64,000 bases of DNA from Elusimicrobiota bacterium (lineage in GTDB: Bacteria; Elusimicrobiota; Elusimicrobia; UBA1565; UBA9628). The stretch is taken from assembly GCA_016218545.1 (NCBI GenBank), contig JACRDQ010000042.1:1-64000 (forward strand). Reading direction: 5' to 3'. The notes beneath the pieces were generated by a model, which searched no databases, was not told the origin of the DNA, and saw only the letters and a list, made by a program, of their open reading frames with translations. The position numbers and the translations under genes are program-made. Below are positions 48,363 through 57,171 of the stretch, one piece after another; positions within the stretch are counted from its first letter, which is position 1, and every line of letters starts with the position of its first letter.

Positions 48363-49252
48363 CCCGCCAGCCGGAGCAGGACCGCGGCCGCGGCCGCATG
48401 CGCGGCGACAAGGATCGCCGAAGCCGCCGGAGCCGGGACCCCGGCCTCCAGGAGCCGGTGATGCAAGTGGTCCCTTCCCGCGAACTCGACCCAGTCCCGC
48501 ATCCCCCTCACCTCTCCCCGCCGGACCCGCGACACGGTGGTGAAGGCCAGGTCCGCCAACGGCAAGGCCAGGACCGCTGCCGCGATGACCAGCCCCGCCC
48601 TGCCCAGGTCCCGGCCTGCCAGGATGCCCAGGCCCGCCAGCAGGAACCCGATGAAGGTGGCTCCGCCGTCTCCCAGGAAGGTCCGCGCGCGGTAGGCGTT
48701 GTACGGCAGGAAGCCCAGGCAGGCGCCGCACAGGCCCGCGGAGAGGACCCCCCCCTCTCCGGCCAGGGACCACAGCAGGGCAGATGATGCGGCTCCCATA
48801 CCTCCTGCCAGGCCGTCGAGGCCGTCGACGAAGTTGAAAGCGTTGGCCATGCCCACCAGCCAGAGGAGCGCGACTGCCGGCCCGAGAGGCCCCAGGACCG
48901 GCAGCACCAGGCCGGAGGACACGGCCAACCCGGCGCCCGCGGATTGGAGGGCCAAGCGGGACCAGGGCGAGAGCCCCCTCCAGTCCTCCCACCAGCCGGC
49001 CAGGAAGACTACGAGGCCTCCGCAGAGCAGGCCCGCCTCAGGGCCCCACCCCGAGGGCGGACGGACCGCGGCTGCGGCGAGCACGCCGGCCAGGACCGCG
49101 GCCCCGCCCATGCGCGGGACAGGACCGTGATGGACCTTGCGTGGGCCCGGCAGGTCCAGGACGCCCCAGCGCCGGGCGAGGCTGATGACGGCGGGGCACA
49201 GCGCGGCTGATGCGGCCAGGCCCGCGGCCAGGGCCACCGGGGCTCGCGTCAT
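48359..49252 (-). CDS. WecA/MraY-family undecaprenyl-phosphate sugar-1-phosphate transferase
   Basis: 297 residues, about ten membrane helices. Signature segments are RKVHHGPVPRMGGAAVL, NAFNFVDGLDGLAGGM (the catalytic Asp-rich loop), TFLGDGGATFIGFLL and GRDHLHHRLLEAG. The enzyme transfers a GlcNAc- or related sugar-1-phosphate to undecaprenyl phosphate and so starts polysaccharide repeat assembly. It is the last gene of the capsule operon. The WecA type is preferred over MraY because of HLHHRL and the context. Confidence 0.9.
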   Translation of the reverse strand: MTRAPVALAAGLAASAALCPAVISLARRWGVLDLPGPRKVHHGPVPRMGGAAVLAGVLAAAAVRPPSGWGPEAGLLCGGLVVFLAGWWEDWRGLSPWSRLALQSAGAGLAVSSGLVLPVLGPLGPAVALLWLVGMANAFNFVDGLDGLAGGMGAASSALLWSLAGEGGVLSAGLCGACLGFLPYNAYRARTFLGDGGATFIGFLLAGLGILAGRDLGRAGLVIAAAVLALPLADLAFTTVSRVRRGEVRGMRDWVEFAGRDHLHHRLLEAGVPAPAASAILVAAHAAAAAVLLRLAG

Positions 49253-49278
49253 GGTAAGCCCTGCGCGCGGGCGCGCGT

Positions 49279-50088
49279 CTAGACGGAGCCTTTCACGCTC
49301 TGGACCGCCTCCTCGGCGATCTCGGGCGTGACGAGCTTGGCTCCCTTGGTGTAGGCGGCCAGCAGGCTCATGTGGCAGAAGTGATTGAGCCAGCGGGGGA
49401 TGCCTCCGGAGTGGCGGTGCAGGAGCTCGACGGCTTCATCGGAGAAGACGCCGTCTGGCCGCCTGCCCGCGGTCTCGAGCCGGTGCTTGACATAGCCGGC
49501 GGTGTCCTTGGCGTTGAAGGCGTCGATGTGGAAGTGCAGGTTCACCCGCTGGTTGAGCTGCTTGTTGGCTTCGATGCGGGGCTGGAGCTCCGGCTGTCCC
49601 ACGAGGAGCAGGGTGACCAGGGACCGGCTCTCGGTCTGGAAGTTGAGCAGCAGCCTCAGCTCCTCGAAGACGTCGTTGGACACGATGGCGTGGGCTTCGT
49701 CGACGGCCACGACCGTGTGCTTGCCGTCCTGGGCCACGGCCTCGATGTAGTCCTGCAGGGCCATGAGCACGTCGGCCTTATCCGAGGGCACCTCCTGGCC
49801 CGCGAGCCCGCGCAGGACGATCCGGAGCATGCCGAGGTCGTCGAGCCGGGGGTTGTTCACGACCGCGAACCTGCAGCCCTCGGGCTCCAGAGACTTCCTA
49901 AGGGAGGAGAGGATGAGGGTCTTGCCGCAGCCGTAGACCCCCGAGAGCACGCCGCAAGCCTTGCGCTCGCGCACCACGTACTGCAGCCGCGAGAGGGCCT
50001 CCTGATGGCGCTCGGAGGCGTAGAAGTACCTCGGGTTGGGCGTGTTCTCGAACGGCAGTTCCTTCAGGCCCCAGTAGTCCTCGTACAT
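49279..50088 (-). CDS. ExeA/GspA-like AAA ATPase of exopolysaccharide loci
   Basis: 269 residues. MYEDYWGLKELPFENTPNPR is the characteristic opening. Walker A is SGVYGCGKT, Walker B HTVVAVDEAHAI, followed by LRLLLNFQTE and LLLVGQPEL. Related ATPases occur in type II secretion (ExeA, secretin assembly) and, without the peptidoglycan-binding tail as here, in exosortase-type exopolysaccharide clusters. It sits between a WbqC-like gene and the WecA-like transferase, which supports the latter role. Confidence 0.87.
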   Translation of the reverse strand: MYEDYWGLKELPFENTPNPRYFYASERHQEALSRLQYVVRERKACGVLSGVYGCGKTLILSSLRKSLEPEGCRFAVVNNPRLDDLGMLRIVLRGLAGQEVPSDKADVLMALQDYIEAVAQDGKHTVVAVDEAHAIVSNDVFEELRLLLNFQTESRSLVTLLLVGQPELQPRIEANKQLNQRVNLHFHIDAFNAKDTAGYVKHRLETAGRRPDGVFSDEAVELLHRHSGGIPRWLNHFCHMSLLAAYTKGAKLVTPEIAEEAVQSVKGSV

Positions 50089-50092
50089 GCGC

Positions 50093-50830
50093 TTACATTA
50101 TCCCAATTGCGCCGTTGACGGTCAAACCGTCCAGTCGGTGAGGACACGCGCCCAGGATGAGACGGCGCGACTCGGCGAAGCCGCAGTTGAAGAGCATGTC
50201 CGCGGTGCAGAGCCCGGGCACGAACCTCCCGAAGCGCTGGGGGTAGGGCCGCACCCTGAACTCCTGGTACCGGAGCCTGATCCCGGCTCTGCGGAACGCG
50301 GCCTCGTCGAGATAGTCCCGGCCGCCCGTCCCCGAGAGGTAGCTGTCACAGCCCAGCCTCCGGCACAGGGACAGTATCCGCTCGGTCCCCCTGCCCTCTG
50401 AGCCGGCCTCGGACTCGAGCACGGTCCGCGTCGCGATCCCGAGCCCGGCAGCCGCGAACCGGTCCCATGCCAGGCAGAGGTCCATGAGGCGCGGCCAGGA
50501 CCGGACGTAGAGGCTCCGCAGGAACGGCTCGTGTTCCTTGAAAGACGGGGACCCGGCATAGCAGTGCCGCAGGGTCTCCAGGTGCGCGACCGCCCAGTCG
50601 CGGGCGGGGTCCGTCTTCACGCAGCGGATGCGCTGACCGCGCAAGCCGCGGCTGAGCACCGGGACGGTCAGCCACAACCGTCCCGCCGGGGTCTTGATCC
50701 GGTTGCGGTTCTGGAACTCCCGCCTCTTGTATTGGACGTCGTCGAGGTACACGAACACGTCGCAGGCCGCCATCTTGTGGTAGTAGCCCGGCCAGGCGAG
50801 ATACTGCGGCTGATGGCAGGCGAGGATCAT
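50093..50830 (-). CDS. WbqC-family protein
   Basis: 245 residues. ACHQPQYLAWPGYYHKMAAC and FVYLDDVQYKRREFQNRNRI are the WbqC family opening. HYAGSPS-like and YLSGTGGRDYLDE segments follow. The family is common in O-antigen and exopolysaccharide loci and is thought to act in amino-sugar modification, but the reaction is not established here. It overlaps the upstream glycosyltransferase by 4 bases. Confidence 0.87.
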   Translation of the reverse strand: MILACHQPQYLAWPGYYHKMAACDVFVYLDDVQYKRREFQNRNRIKTPAGRLWLTVPVLSRGLRGQRIRCVKTDPARDWAVAHLETLRHCYAGSPSFKEHEPFLRSLYVRSWPRLMDLCLAWDRFAAAGLGIATRTVLESEAGSEGRGTERILSLCRRLGCDSYLSGTGGRDYLDEAAFRRAGIRLRYQEFRVRPYPQRFGRFVPGLCTADMLFNCGFAESRRLILGACPHRLDGLTVNGAIGIM

Positions 50831-52011
50831 GGCAGGAGACCCGCGTAAAGCTCCTCGTGCAGCCTGAGGGTGCGCTCCGAGCCGAAATACGGGCGCCCCG
50901 TTTCGTCCCTGCGCCGGGCGAGATCCCTGCCAGCTTCCCCGAGCCTGCGCCTCAGGAGCGGGTCCTCCAGGAGCCTCAGCACGGCCCCTGAGAGCGCTCG
51001 CGGGTCGGCCGGGGGCACGAGCAAACCCGTGGCGCCGTCAACCACGACGTCGGTGATGCCGCACACGGACGCGGCTACGACCGGCTTGCCGCGCGCCATG
51101 GCGGAAAGCAGGGCCTGGCCCATGGCCTCGTTGAGCGAAGGCTGGACGTAGACGTCCATGGCCTCAAGGAGAGAAACCGCGTCGTCCTGGAACCCGGCGA
51201 AGACCACGACGTCCGCGAGCCCCAGGTCCCGGGCGAGCCTCTCCAGGGCCGGGCGCTGGCTCCCGTCGCCCACGACGAGGAAGCGGACGTCCCGGACGGA
51301 GACGGCGCTCTTGCGGCGCACGAGCCCGGCGGCCTCGATGAGATGCCGGACCCCTTTGACAGGCTCGAGCCGCGCCACCGTGCCGGCCACGAACGCGTCC
51401 CTGGGGATGCCGAAGCGCTCCCTGGCCAGCGTCCCGCCGGGCCCGGAAGCTCCGGGCTCGAAGCCCGTCCCGGCCGGGATCACCGTCCACTGTCCCGGCT
51501 CGCCGAGCCCGGCCGCGAGGCTCTCCCGCTCCTCCGCCTCGGACACGGCCACAAGACGGTCCGTCACCCGGGAGGAGGCCGCCTCCAGGGCGCGGAACAG
51601 AGCGCTCCTCCAGGGCCCGAAATAGCCGTAGAGCACGTGCCCGTGCGGGGTGTGCACGGTCCGGATCGGCTGGCTCCGCCCGACCGTCCGGTTCACGAGC
51701 CAGGCCGCCCAGCGGCCGAGAAAGCCCGCCTTGGAGGTGTGGGTGTGCAGGACAGCGGGACGCAGCCGCGCCAGGAGCGCCACGAGCTCGGCGAACGCCA
51801 GGCAGTCGCGCCACCACGAGATGTCCCGGACGAGGTGAGGGACCTCCACGCGGGAGGCCGGGCACGGTGAGGCACCGGCGGGCCCGCAAGCGAGCAGGTC
51901 GGACCCGTCGGACCCGGCCAGGAGGGACGCGGTCCCGGCGGCGGAGCCGAGGCCGGAGCATCGGCCCGGTCCCAGCCTGGTGATCAGGTGGAGGACCCGG
52001 ACCGAGGACAA
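50827..52011 (-). CDS. Family 4 glycosyltransferase
   Basis: 394 residues. VRVLHLITRLGPGR starts a GT-B fold, though the usual Gly-rich donor loop is partly altered. The C-terminal half has GTVARLEPVKGVRHLIEAAG, FLVVGDGSQRPALERLA, VVFAGFQDDAVSLLEAMDVY and PSLNEAMGQALLSAMARGKP, the typical E-x7-E region. TTG at 52011 is used, with AGGAGG 9 bases upstream. It lies one base after the Wzc-like gene in the capsule operon and probably adds a sugar of the repeat unit. Confidence 0.88.
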   Translation of the reverse strand: MSSVRVLHLITRLGPGRCSGLGSAAGTASLLAGSDGSDLLACGPAGASPCPASRVEVPHLVRDISWWRDCLAFAELVALLARLRPAVLHTHTSKAGFLGRWAAWLVNRTVGRSQPIRTVHTPHGHVLYGYFGPWRSALFRALEAASSRVTDRLVAVSEAEERESLAAGLGEPGQWTVIPAGTGFEPGASGPGGTLARERFGIPRDAFVAGTVARLEPVKGVRHLIEAAGLVRRKSAVSVRDVRFLVVGDGSQRPALERLARDLGLADVVVFAGFQDDAVSLLEAMDVYVQPSLNEAMGQALLSAMARGKPVVAASVCGITDVVVDGATGLLVPPADPRALSGAVLRLLEDPLLRRRLGEAGRDLARRRDETGRPYFGSERTLRLHEELYAGLLP

Positions 52012-52012
52012 G

Positions 52013-53839
52013 TCAGGTGTCCTCCTGCCTGGCGTAGTGGGAATAGCCGTAGTAGTAGGAATAGGCCGGGCCCATCTCGCTCGACTGCATGTCGTTCAAG
52101 GCCACGCCCAGGATCTTCACGTTCGAGGCGGTGAGCTGCTCCTTGGCCCTCCTCAGGGCCTGACGCGCCATCTTGCCCGACTGGTAGACCAGGACCGTGC
52201 CGTCGCAGTGGGCGCCGATGAGGATGGCGTCGACGAAGAGGAGCACCGGCGGGCAGTCGAAGACCACGAGGTCGAAGTGGGGCCTGACCTCGTCGACGAA
52301 CTTCGGCAGTAGGGGCGAGGAGAAGACGTTGACGATGTCGGCCGAGGAGGCGGTCCAGGCGGTCATCACCTTGAAGTTGTCGATCCCTGAGAACCCGAGG
52401 ATCCGGTCGAGGTCGATCTCGCCCATGAGGAAGTCCACGGTGCCGCGCTGGACGTCGCGCCAGTCCGCGGCCCCGGTCAGAACCTCCATGAGACCCGGCT
52501 GCTTGGGCAGGCCGAAGACGCGGTGCATGACGGGCCTGCGGATGTCCGAGCCGATCAGCAGGACCTTCAGGCCGGCGTGCACGGCCGCCAGGCAGAAGTT
52601 GACGGCCGTGAGGGTCTTACCCTCGGCCACGCCCGTCGAGGTGAAGGACAGCACCCAGCCCCCCTGCTCCGGCTTCTGGGCGTGGATGGCGGAGCGCAGG
52701 GAGTGGTAGGCCTCGATGGTCGGGGACTTCGTGCTCTGGTGGAACAGGAGAAGGGAACGGAAGGCGTCGATGGGATAGCGCTCGCGCCTGAGGAGCTTGG
52801 CCTTGATGGCCTCCCACTTCTTCTCCGTGCCCAGGTGGGGGATGACGGCCAGCACCGGGATCCCCACGAAGCGCTCGATGTCCTCGATGGTCGAGATCGA
52901 GATGTCGAGGCTCTCCATCATGAAGACCGCCACCAGCCCGAGGAGCAAGCCGAGGAGGCAGCCGAGGAGGTTGTTGGCCTTCTTGTTGGGATAGAAGGGG
53001 GCGGCCGGGACCGGGGCGCGCGCCACGATGGTCACGAAGGCGGGGATGGCCGACAGGGCCACCCGGGTCTCCTCCATCTGCTTGGAGAGCGTGATGTAGA
53101 GCTCCTCGTTGACCTTGAGGTCCCGGTTGAGCCGCTCGAGCTCGAGGTCGGACCCGGGCATCTGGGAGAGCTTGGAGCGCGCCACTTCGATGCGCTGGTC
53201 CAGGGCCACCACCTCGGGGTGCTCGACCGTGAACTTCTTGAGCATCTCGCGGCGCCTGCTGTCGAGCTCGAGGAGCGTCGATGAGAGGCTCGAAGTCATG
53301 CCCGTGCCCGGGTGGGACTCGAGATAGTCCCTCTTCCTCTCCTCGAGGTCGTTGAGCGAGGCCTCGATCTCGACCCTGCGGGACACGATGTCCTCGAGCG
53401 ATTTGCGCGAGGCCAGGGACCTCGACTCGAGGTCCGCCTCGACGTAGATGTCCATCACGGCGTTGATGACGTCGGCCGCCTCGGACGCCGACCCGCTGAC
53501 CGCGGAGACCGCGATGAGGCTGGAGTCCTGCACCTGCTCCGCCTTGAAGCCCGCGCTCTTGCCGATCCGGGCGGCCACGCGCGCGGACATGGCCTCGGAC
53601 CCGAGGATGCGGACCTGGGTCTTCATCCCGGACCACTGGTCCCAGTTCACCGTGTCCACCCCGAGCCCCCTGCCCGTGGGAGGCTCGTACTTGACCATGC
53701 CTTGGGTCCGGTAGAGCGGGGTCCGCGTCTGGGTGAACACGAAGCTGCCGATCGCGGTCGCGGAGGAGATGGCCACGACCAGCCACTTGCGCTTCTTGAT
53801 GACGCGCCAATAGTCGTGAAGACTCGGGTCGATATCCAT
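52013..53839 (-). CDS. Polysaccharide co-polymerase / BY-kinase (Wzc-like)
   Basis: 608 residues. An N-terminal Wzz domain (DYWRVIKKRKWLVVAISSAT, first helix) and a second helix near 290-310 (LLGCLLGLLLGLVAVFMME) flank a long periplasmic coiled coil. The cytoplasmic kinase has Walker A TGVAEGKT, Walker A' VLLIGSDIRRP and Walker B LVVFDCPPV. A Tyr cluster ends the protein (AYSYYYGYSHYAR), the autophosphorylation site of BY-kinases. It controls chain length and export with the Wza-like protein. The canonical Gly/Ser of Walker A is relaxed (VAEGKT), so activity should be tested. Confidence 0.92.
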   Translation of the reverse strand: MDIDPSLHDYWRVIKKRKWLVVAISSATAIGSFVFTQTRTPLYRTQGMVKYEPPTGRGLGVDTVNWDQWSGMKTQVRILGSEAMSARVAARIGKSAGFKAEQVQDSSLIAVSAVSGSASEAADVINAVMDIYVEADLESRSLASRKSLEDIVSRRVEIEASLNDLEERKRDYLESHPGTGMTSSLSSTLLELDSRRREMLKKFTVEHPEVVALDQRIEVARSKLSQMPGSDLELERLNRDLKVNEELYITLSKQMEETRVALSAIPAFVTIVARAPVPAAPFYPNKKANNLLGCLLGLLLGLVAVFMMESLDISISTIEDIERFVGIPVLAVIPHLGTEKKWEAIKAKLLRRERYPIDAFRSLLLFHQSTKSPTIEAYHSLRSAIHAQKPEQGGWVLSFTSTGVAEGKTLTAVNFCLAAVHAGLKVLLIGSDIRRPVMHRVFGLPKQPGLMEVLTGAADWRDVQRGTVDFLMGEIDLDRILGFSGIDNFKVMTAWTASSADIVNVFSSPLLPKFVDEVRPHFDLVVFDCPPVLLFVDAILIGAHCDGTVLVYQSGKMARQALRRAKEQLTASNVKILGVALNDMQSSEMGPAYSYYYGYSHYARQEDT

Positions 53840-53843
53840 GACG

Positions 53844-54539
53844 CTATCGGGCCACGAGCATCAGCGTCGCGGCCAGCCCGGCGAGGCTCAGCCACGGCAG
53901 GATGTTGACGGTCATCCACTCGGCGGAGCGGGTGTAGCCGGCCTTGGGGATATGGATCGTGTCGCCGGGGAGAAGCTCGATATTGCGGTCGAACTCCCCC
54001 CTCAGCACGGCCGCGAGGTTGACGTTGAGCACCTCGGGCTTGCTGCCGGTCTGCCTGAGGATCACGGTCTTGGAAGGCTTGCCCAGGTCCCTGACTCCGC
54101 CCGCCAACGAGACGAGCTCGAGGATCTTCATCCCGTCGCGGAACTCGTAATAGCCGGGCGTGCCGATCTGGCCGATGATGGCCACCCTCCTGCCCATGAA
54201 GCGCCTGACGTTCACCGTGATCTTGGGGTTCGCCACGAACTTCGCGTACCGCGTCTCCAGGAGGGCCTTGACCTCCTGGGAGTTCATGCCCTTGATCTCC
54301 AGGGCGCCGATGAGGGGGAGCTCGATCTTGCCGTCCGGCTGGACCGTGACTTCCCGGGAATACTCGGCCACGGGGAACACGATGATGGAAACCACGTCTC
54401 CCGGCCCCACCGGGACCAGGGCCTCGGCCTCAAGGAGCTGGGCTTCGGGAGCCGGGCTCTGCCCGAAGCAGGGCCCGGGAGCCGGGATGCTCCCGCCCAC
54501 GAGCGCCAGGACCACGATGAGACGCAGCAGCTCTTTCAT
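53844..54539 (-). CDS. Polysaccharide export protein (Wza/SLBB family)
   Basis: 231 residues with a signal peptide. A Poly_export domain (VGPGDVVSIIVFPVAEYSRE, VQPDGKIELPLIGALEIKG) is followed by an SLBB domain (VAIIGQIGTPGYYEFRDGMK, ELVSLAGGVRD). A C-terminal hydrophobic segment (VNILPWLSLAGLAATLMLVA) suggests an additional membrane helix. No lipobox Cys is evident at the expected place. It forms the periplasmic/outer-membrane export channel with the Wzc-like protein 4 bases downstream. Confidence 0.9.
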   Translation of the reverse strand: MKELLRLIVVLALVGGSIPAPGPCFGQSPAPEAQLLEAEALVPVGPGDVVSIIVFPVAEYSREVTVQPDGKIELPLIGALEIKGMNSQEVKALLETRYAKFVANPKITVNVRRFMGRRVAIIGQIGTPGYYEFRDGMKILELVSLAGGVRDLGKPSKTVILRQTGSKPEVLNVNLAAVLRGEFDRNIELLPGDTIHIPKAGYTRSAEWMTVNILPWLSLAGLAATLMLVAR

Positions 54540-55192
54540 GACCGCCCCGAGGGCTTCTCCAGCGCCTTGAACAAGCTGGTGAGGATGCGTCTGAGCTCCA
54601 CCACCTCTTCGATGACCTCGCGAGGAAGGGAGCCTGCCTCGGACGCCCGGCTGGCGAGCGAGCCTCTCCTCTCCAGGGCCGCGATCCTCAGCGCGAGCTC
54701 GCGGACCTCGTCGTCCCCCTTATCAGCCGAGGCCGCCGGGGACAAGCCCCCGGCCAGGGCGCCGGCCAGGGACAAAAGGAGACCGGCGCCGGTCACGGCC
54801 CCGTTACCGATGAAGGCTCCGGCGGCAGCGGCTCCGAGCCCCGAGGCCTGCAGGACCTTGGGCAGGATCCCCCGGGAGCCAGGCTCGCTGCCGGCAGGCT
54901 CCTGGGCGCGGGTGCGTTGGGTCGGCAGGGAACGCAGGACCGCGGCCGAAAGGTCCTCGTCACGCCGCGCGTCCTCCAGACGGATGGGCGCGGGCCTGCC
55001 CTCGAGATCGTCGAGCCCGAGCGCTTGGTCGCGGGCCGGGACCGGCTGAGGGTCGTGCTTGCGCGCCGGGGCATCATGCTCGGCAGGGGCCGCGTCAGTT
55101 TCGGGCTCAGCCTGACCGGAGCGGACCTGGGTCTCGATGTCCTGCCTGAGCTTTCGCAGGGCTTGGCGGAGGTCTTCCAAAGATTGATCCAT
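54536..55192 (-). CDS. Capsule-operon protein of unknown function
   Basis: 218 residues, first gene of the capsule operon. ATG at 55192 (MDQSLEDLRQALRKLRQDIE) opens a short coiled coil. A disordered Pro/Arg/Glu-rich stretch follows. A Gly/Ala hydrophobic region (about 120-165) may be one or two membrane helices, and a final coiled coil ends in LTSLFKALEKP. It overlaps the wza-like gene by 4 bases. No family is recognised. It may be a membrane-bound accessory of the export complex. Confidence 0.6.
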   Translation of the reverse strand: MDQSLEDLRQALRKLRQDIETQVRSGQAEPETDAAPAEHDAPARKHDPQPVPARDQALGLDDLEGRPAPIRLEDARRDEDLSAAVLRSLPTQRTRAQEPAGSEPGSRGILPKVLQASGLGAAAAGAFIGNGAVTGAGLLLSLAGALAGGLSPAASADKGDDEVRELALRIAALERRGSLASRASEAGSLPREVIEEVVELRRILTSLFKALEKPSGRS

Positions 55193-55277
55193 GGGGACTA
55201 CCAGTGTAGCCGGACCGGGGAATAAGTCAATGACATGGTTGTTACGGAAACCGTCCCCCGACGGCAACCCTGAGATT

Positions 55278-55293
55278 ATTATTGTACAATAAT
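55278..55293. promoter_or_regulatory. 16-bp perfect palindrome in the divergent capsule/HD-GYP spacer
   Basis: ATTATTGTACAATAAT is a perfect inverted repeat located 10 bases before the GTG at 55304 and 85 bases before the divergent capsule operon. In a GC-rich genome this AT-rich palindrome is a good operator candidate. The immediately adjacent TTGACA may be part of a promoter. Confidence 0.5.
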
Positions 55294-55303
55294 TGACAAG
55301 ACC

Positions 55304-56416
55304 GTGAGATTCTCAGAGATCAAGAAGAAGCGCCCTGACGGCGAGCCGTCCCAGGCCCCGAAGGCCCCGGCCGCGGAGAGCCCTTCACCCAAGCCCCAAG
55401 CCCCAGGCCCGAAAAAGGCGGACCCCGCCAAGCCCGCGCTCCGGCCGGCAGGCAGGGAGCTCGCACCCGCGTGCGGCCGGTCAGCCGAAGTCTCCCCTGG
55501 CCCGGCCTCGAAGGCCCAGGTGCGGACCGCCGAGGAATGCTACGGCGCCTTGATCTCGCTCGTGAAGGACCTGGCGCGGCACTGGGGAGAGGACCTTCCT
55601 CGCCTCTCGGCCCGCGTGCTCCCGGTCGTGACGAGCTGCCTTGCGGCGCTCAGGGCCCAGCCGTCCCCCCTGCTCTGCCTGACGGCCCGCTCCACTGCCA
55701 GCAACTACATCTACGCCCACTCGGCCAACACCGCCATCCTCTCGATGTACCTCGCCCTCGGCCGCGGCTGGCCGAGCCAGGCCCTGCGCCTCCTCGGCCT
55801 GGACGCCCTGCTCCACGAGTTCCGGCTGGCGGAGCTCCTGAAGCTGCCGCTCGAGACCGGCTCGCCCACGGCCGAGGAGATGCGGGAGCAGAAGCTCCAT
55901 CCGGTCGAGCCCGGGACCCTGCGCCAGCACCTGGTCAACCTGGCGGCGACGGTCAAGCACTCTGCCGAGGACGGCATCCCGGACATCAGCTTGGGCGTGC
56001 ACATCCTGGGCATCTGCGATATCTACGAATCCCTGAGCCACTTCAGGGCGTGGCGGGAGCCCATGGTCCCCCATGACGCCATCCGGACCCTCATCAAGGA
56101 TCACGCGGACGGGTTCGACCGCAAGGCCAAGGAACTGCTTCTCCAAAGGCTCACCCTGTATCCCCCGGGCTCCTTCGTTCACCTCTCCCAGGGCCAGACC
56201 GCGTGCGTGACCTCCGTGGACCCTCGCACGCCGACCCTGCCCACGGTCTCCGTCCGCCTCGACCCCGCCGGGGTCCCCTTGGACCCTCCCCAGCGCGTGG
56301 ACCTCTCCGGCAACTCCCTGGTCCACATCGCTTGCCCGGTCGACGAGACCAAGCTCGGCCTCAAGGACAAGAAAGTCCTCATGGCTCTCCAGGCAGAGCG
56401 CTGGTGGGTCTCCTGA
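55304..56416 (+). CDS. Degenerate HD-GYP-domain protein
   Basis: 370 residues. A disordered Pro/Ala/Lys-rich N-terminus (about 1-75) precedes a domain with the HD-GYP layout. His139 (HSANTAILSMYLALG) matches the first metal His, but the HD pair reads LLHEF (His171-Glu172) and the GYP loop is replaced by VKHSAEDGIPDISL. The later ICDIYESLSHFRAWREPM and YPPGSFVHLSQGQTACV are well conserved. HD-GYP proteins hydrolyse cyclic di-GMP; this one probably lacks activity and may be a binding or scaffolding version. It stands divergent from the capsule operon and overlaps the ABC ATPase. Confidence 0.75.
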   Translation: MRFSEIKKKRPDGEPSQAPKAPAAESPSPKPQAPGPKKADPAKPALRPAGRELAPACGRSAEVSPGPASKAQVRTAEECYGALISLVKDLARHWGEDLPRLSARVLPVVTSCLAALRAQPSPLLCLTARSTASNYIYAHSANTAILSMYLALGRGWPSQALRLLGLDALLHEFRLAELLKLPLETGSPTAEEMREQKLHPVEPGTLRQHLVNLAATVKHSAEDGIPDISLGVHILGICDIYESLSHFRAWREPMVPHDAIRTLIKDHADGFDRKAKELLLQRLTLYPPGSFVHLSQGQTACVTSVDPRTPTLPTVSVRLDPAGVPLDPPQRVDLSGNSLVHIACPVDETKLGLKDKKVLMALQAERWWVS

Positions 56417-57171
56417 CCGGGCCGTCCGACGGCCCCTCTCCCCTGCTGACCCTGACCCTGGTGTCGAAGTCCTACCCCTGCGCGGGACTGCGCGTCCCTG
56501 CCCTGGACCGCGTAAACCTCAGCCTGGGGAGCGGCGAGATTCTGGCCCTCGTGGGACCCAACGGCTCGGGCAAGACCACCCTGCTCAAGGTCCTGGCCGG
56601 GCTCGTGCTCCCGGACTCCGGGAGCGTCCGCTGCCCGGACGAGCCCGGATTCTCCCCGGGAGAAGAGCGCTCCTTCTACGGCCCCCTTTCGATCATCGAG
56701 AACCTGCGCTTCTTCGGCCGCCTGGCCGGCCTGGGAGAAGCGGATCTCAAGCGCCGCCTCCTGGAGCTCGAGCCCGACCTCGAGCTCTCGGCGTTCTGGA
56801 GCCTCCCCTACCAGCAGGCCGCCTCGGGCGTCAAGGCCAGGCTCTCCGTGGCGCGCGCGCTCCTCCGCAGACCGGACCTGCTCCTCCTCGACGAGCCCAC
56901 GCGCAGCCTCGACCTCGAGTCCAGCGCCAGGGTCCGCGGCCTCCTTAAGAAGGAGTACCTGGGAGCTGACGGCCGCCTGGTCGTCTGGAGCACCCACCGG
57001 CTCGAAGAGGCCTGGGAGACCGCGACAAGCATCGCCGTGCTCGACCGCGGGTCCCTGGCAGGCCTGGGCTCCCCGGCCGAGCTTCAGGAACGGACAGGAG
57101 CCGCGACCCCGGCCCAAGCCTACGCCGGCCTCCACGGCTCCAAGGCCGTCCCCAGGGAGGCAGCCCCGTGA
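56404..57171 (+). CDS. ABC transporter ATP-binding protein
   Basis: About 255 residues. VSKSYPCAGLRVPALDRVNL precedes Walker A LVGPNGSGKTTLLKVLAG. The signature region reads QQAASGVKARLSVARALLRR, and Walker B is LLLLDEPTRSLD. VWSTHRLEEAWE contains the switch His. The start is uncertain: GTG at 56404 is used because it overlaps the previous stop and precedes the first conserved strand; a GTG at 56461 is an alternative. Coupled (GTGA) to the permease downstream, it energises export. The RiPP operon 60 bases after the permease makes peptide export a natural guess. Confidence 0.87.
   Translation: MGLLTGPSDGPSPLLTLTLVSKSYPCAGLRVPALDRVNLSLGSGEILALVGPNGSGKTTLLKVLAGLVLPDSGSVRCPDEPGFSPGEERSFYGPLSIIENLRFFGRLAGLGEADLKRRLLELEPDLELSAFWSLPYQQAASGVKARLSVARALLRRPDLLLLDEPTRSLDLESSARVRGLLKKEYLGADGRLVVWSTHRLEEAWETATSIAVLDRGSLAGLGSPAELQERTGAATPAQAYAGLHGSKAVPREAAP

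Noticed and set aside
56203..56403. Upstream extension of the ABC ATPase
   Set aside because: It overlaps the conserved end of the HD-GYP-like gene and has no conserved residues.
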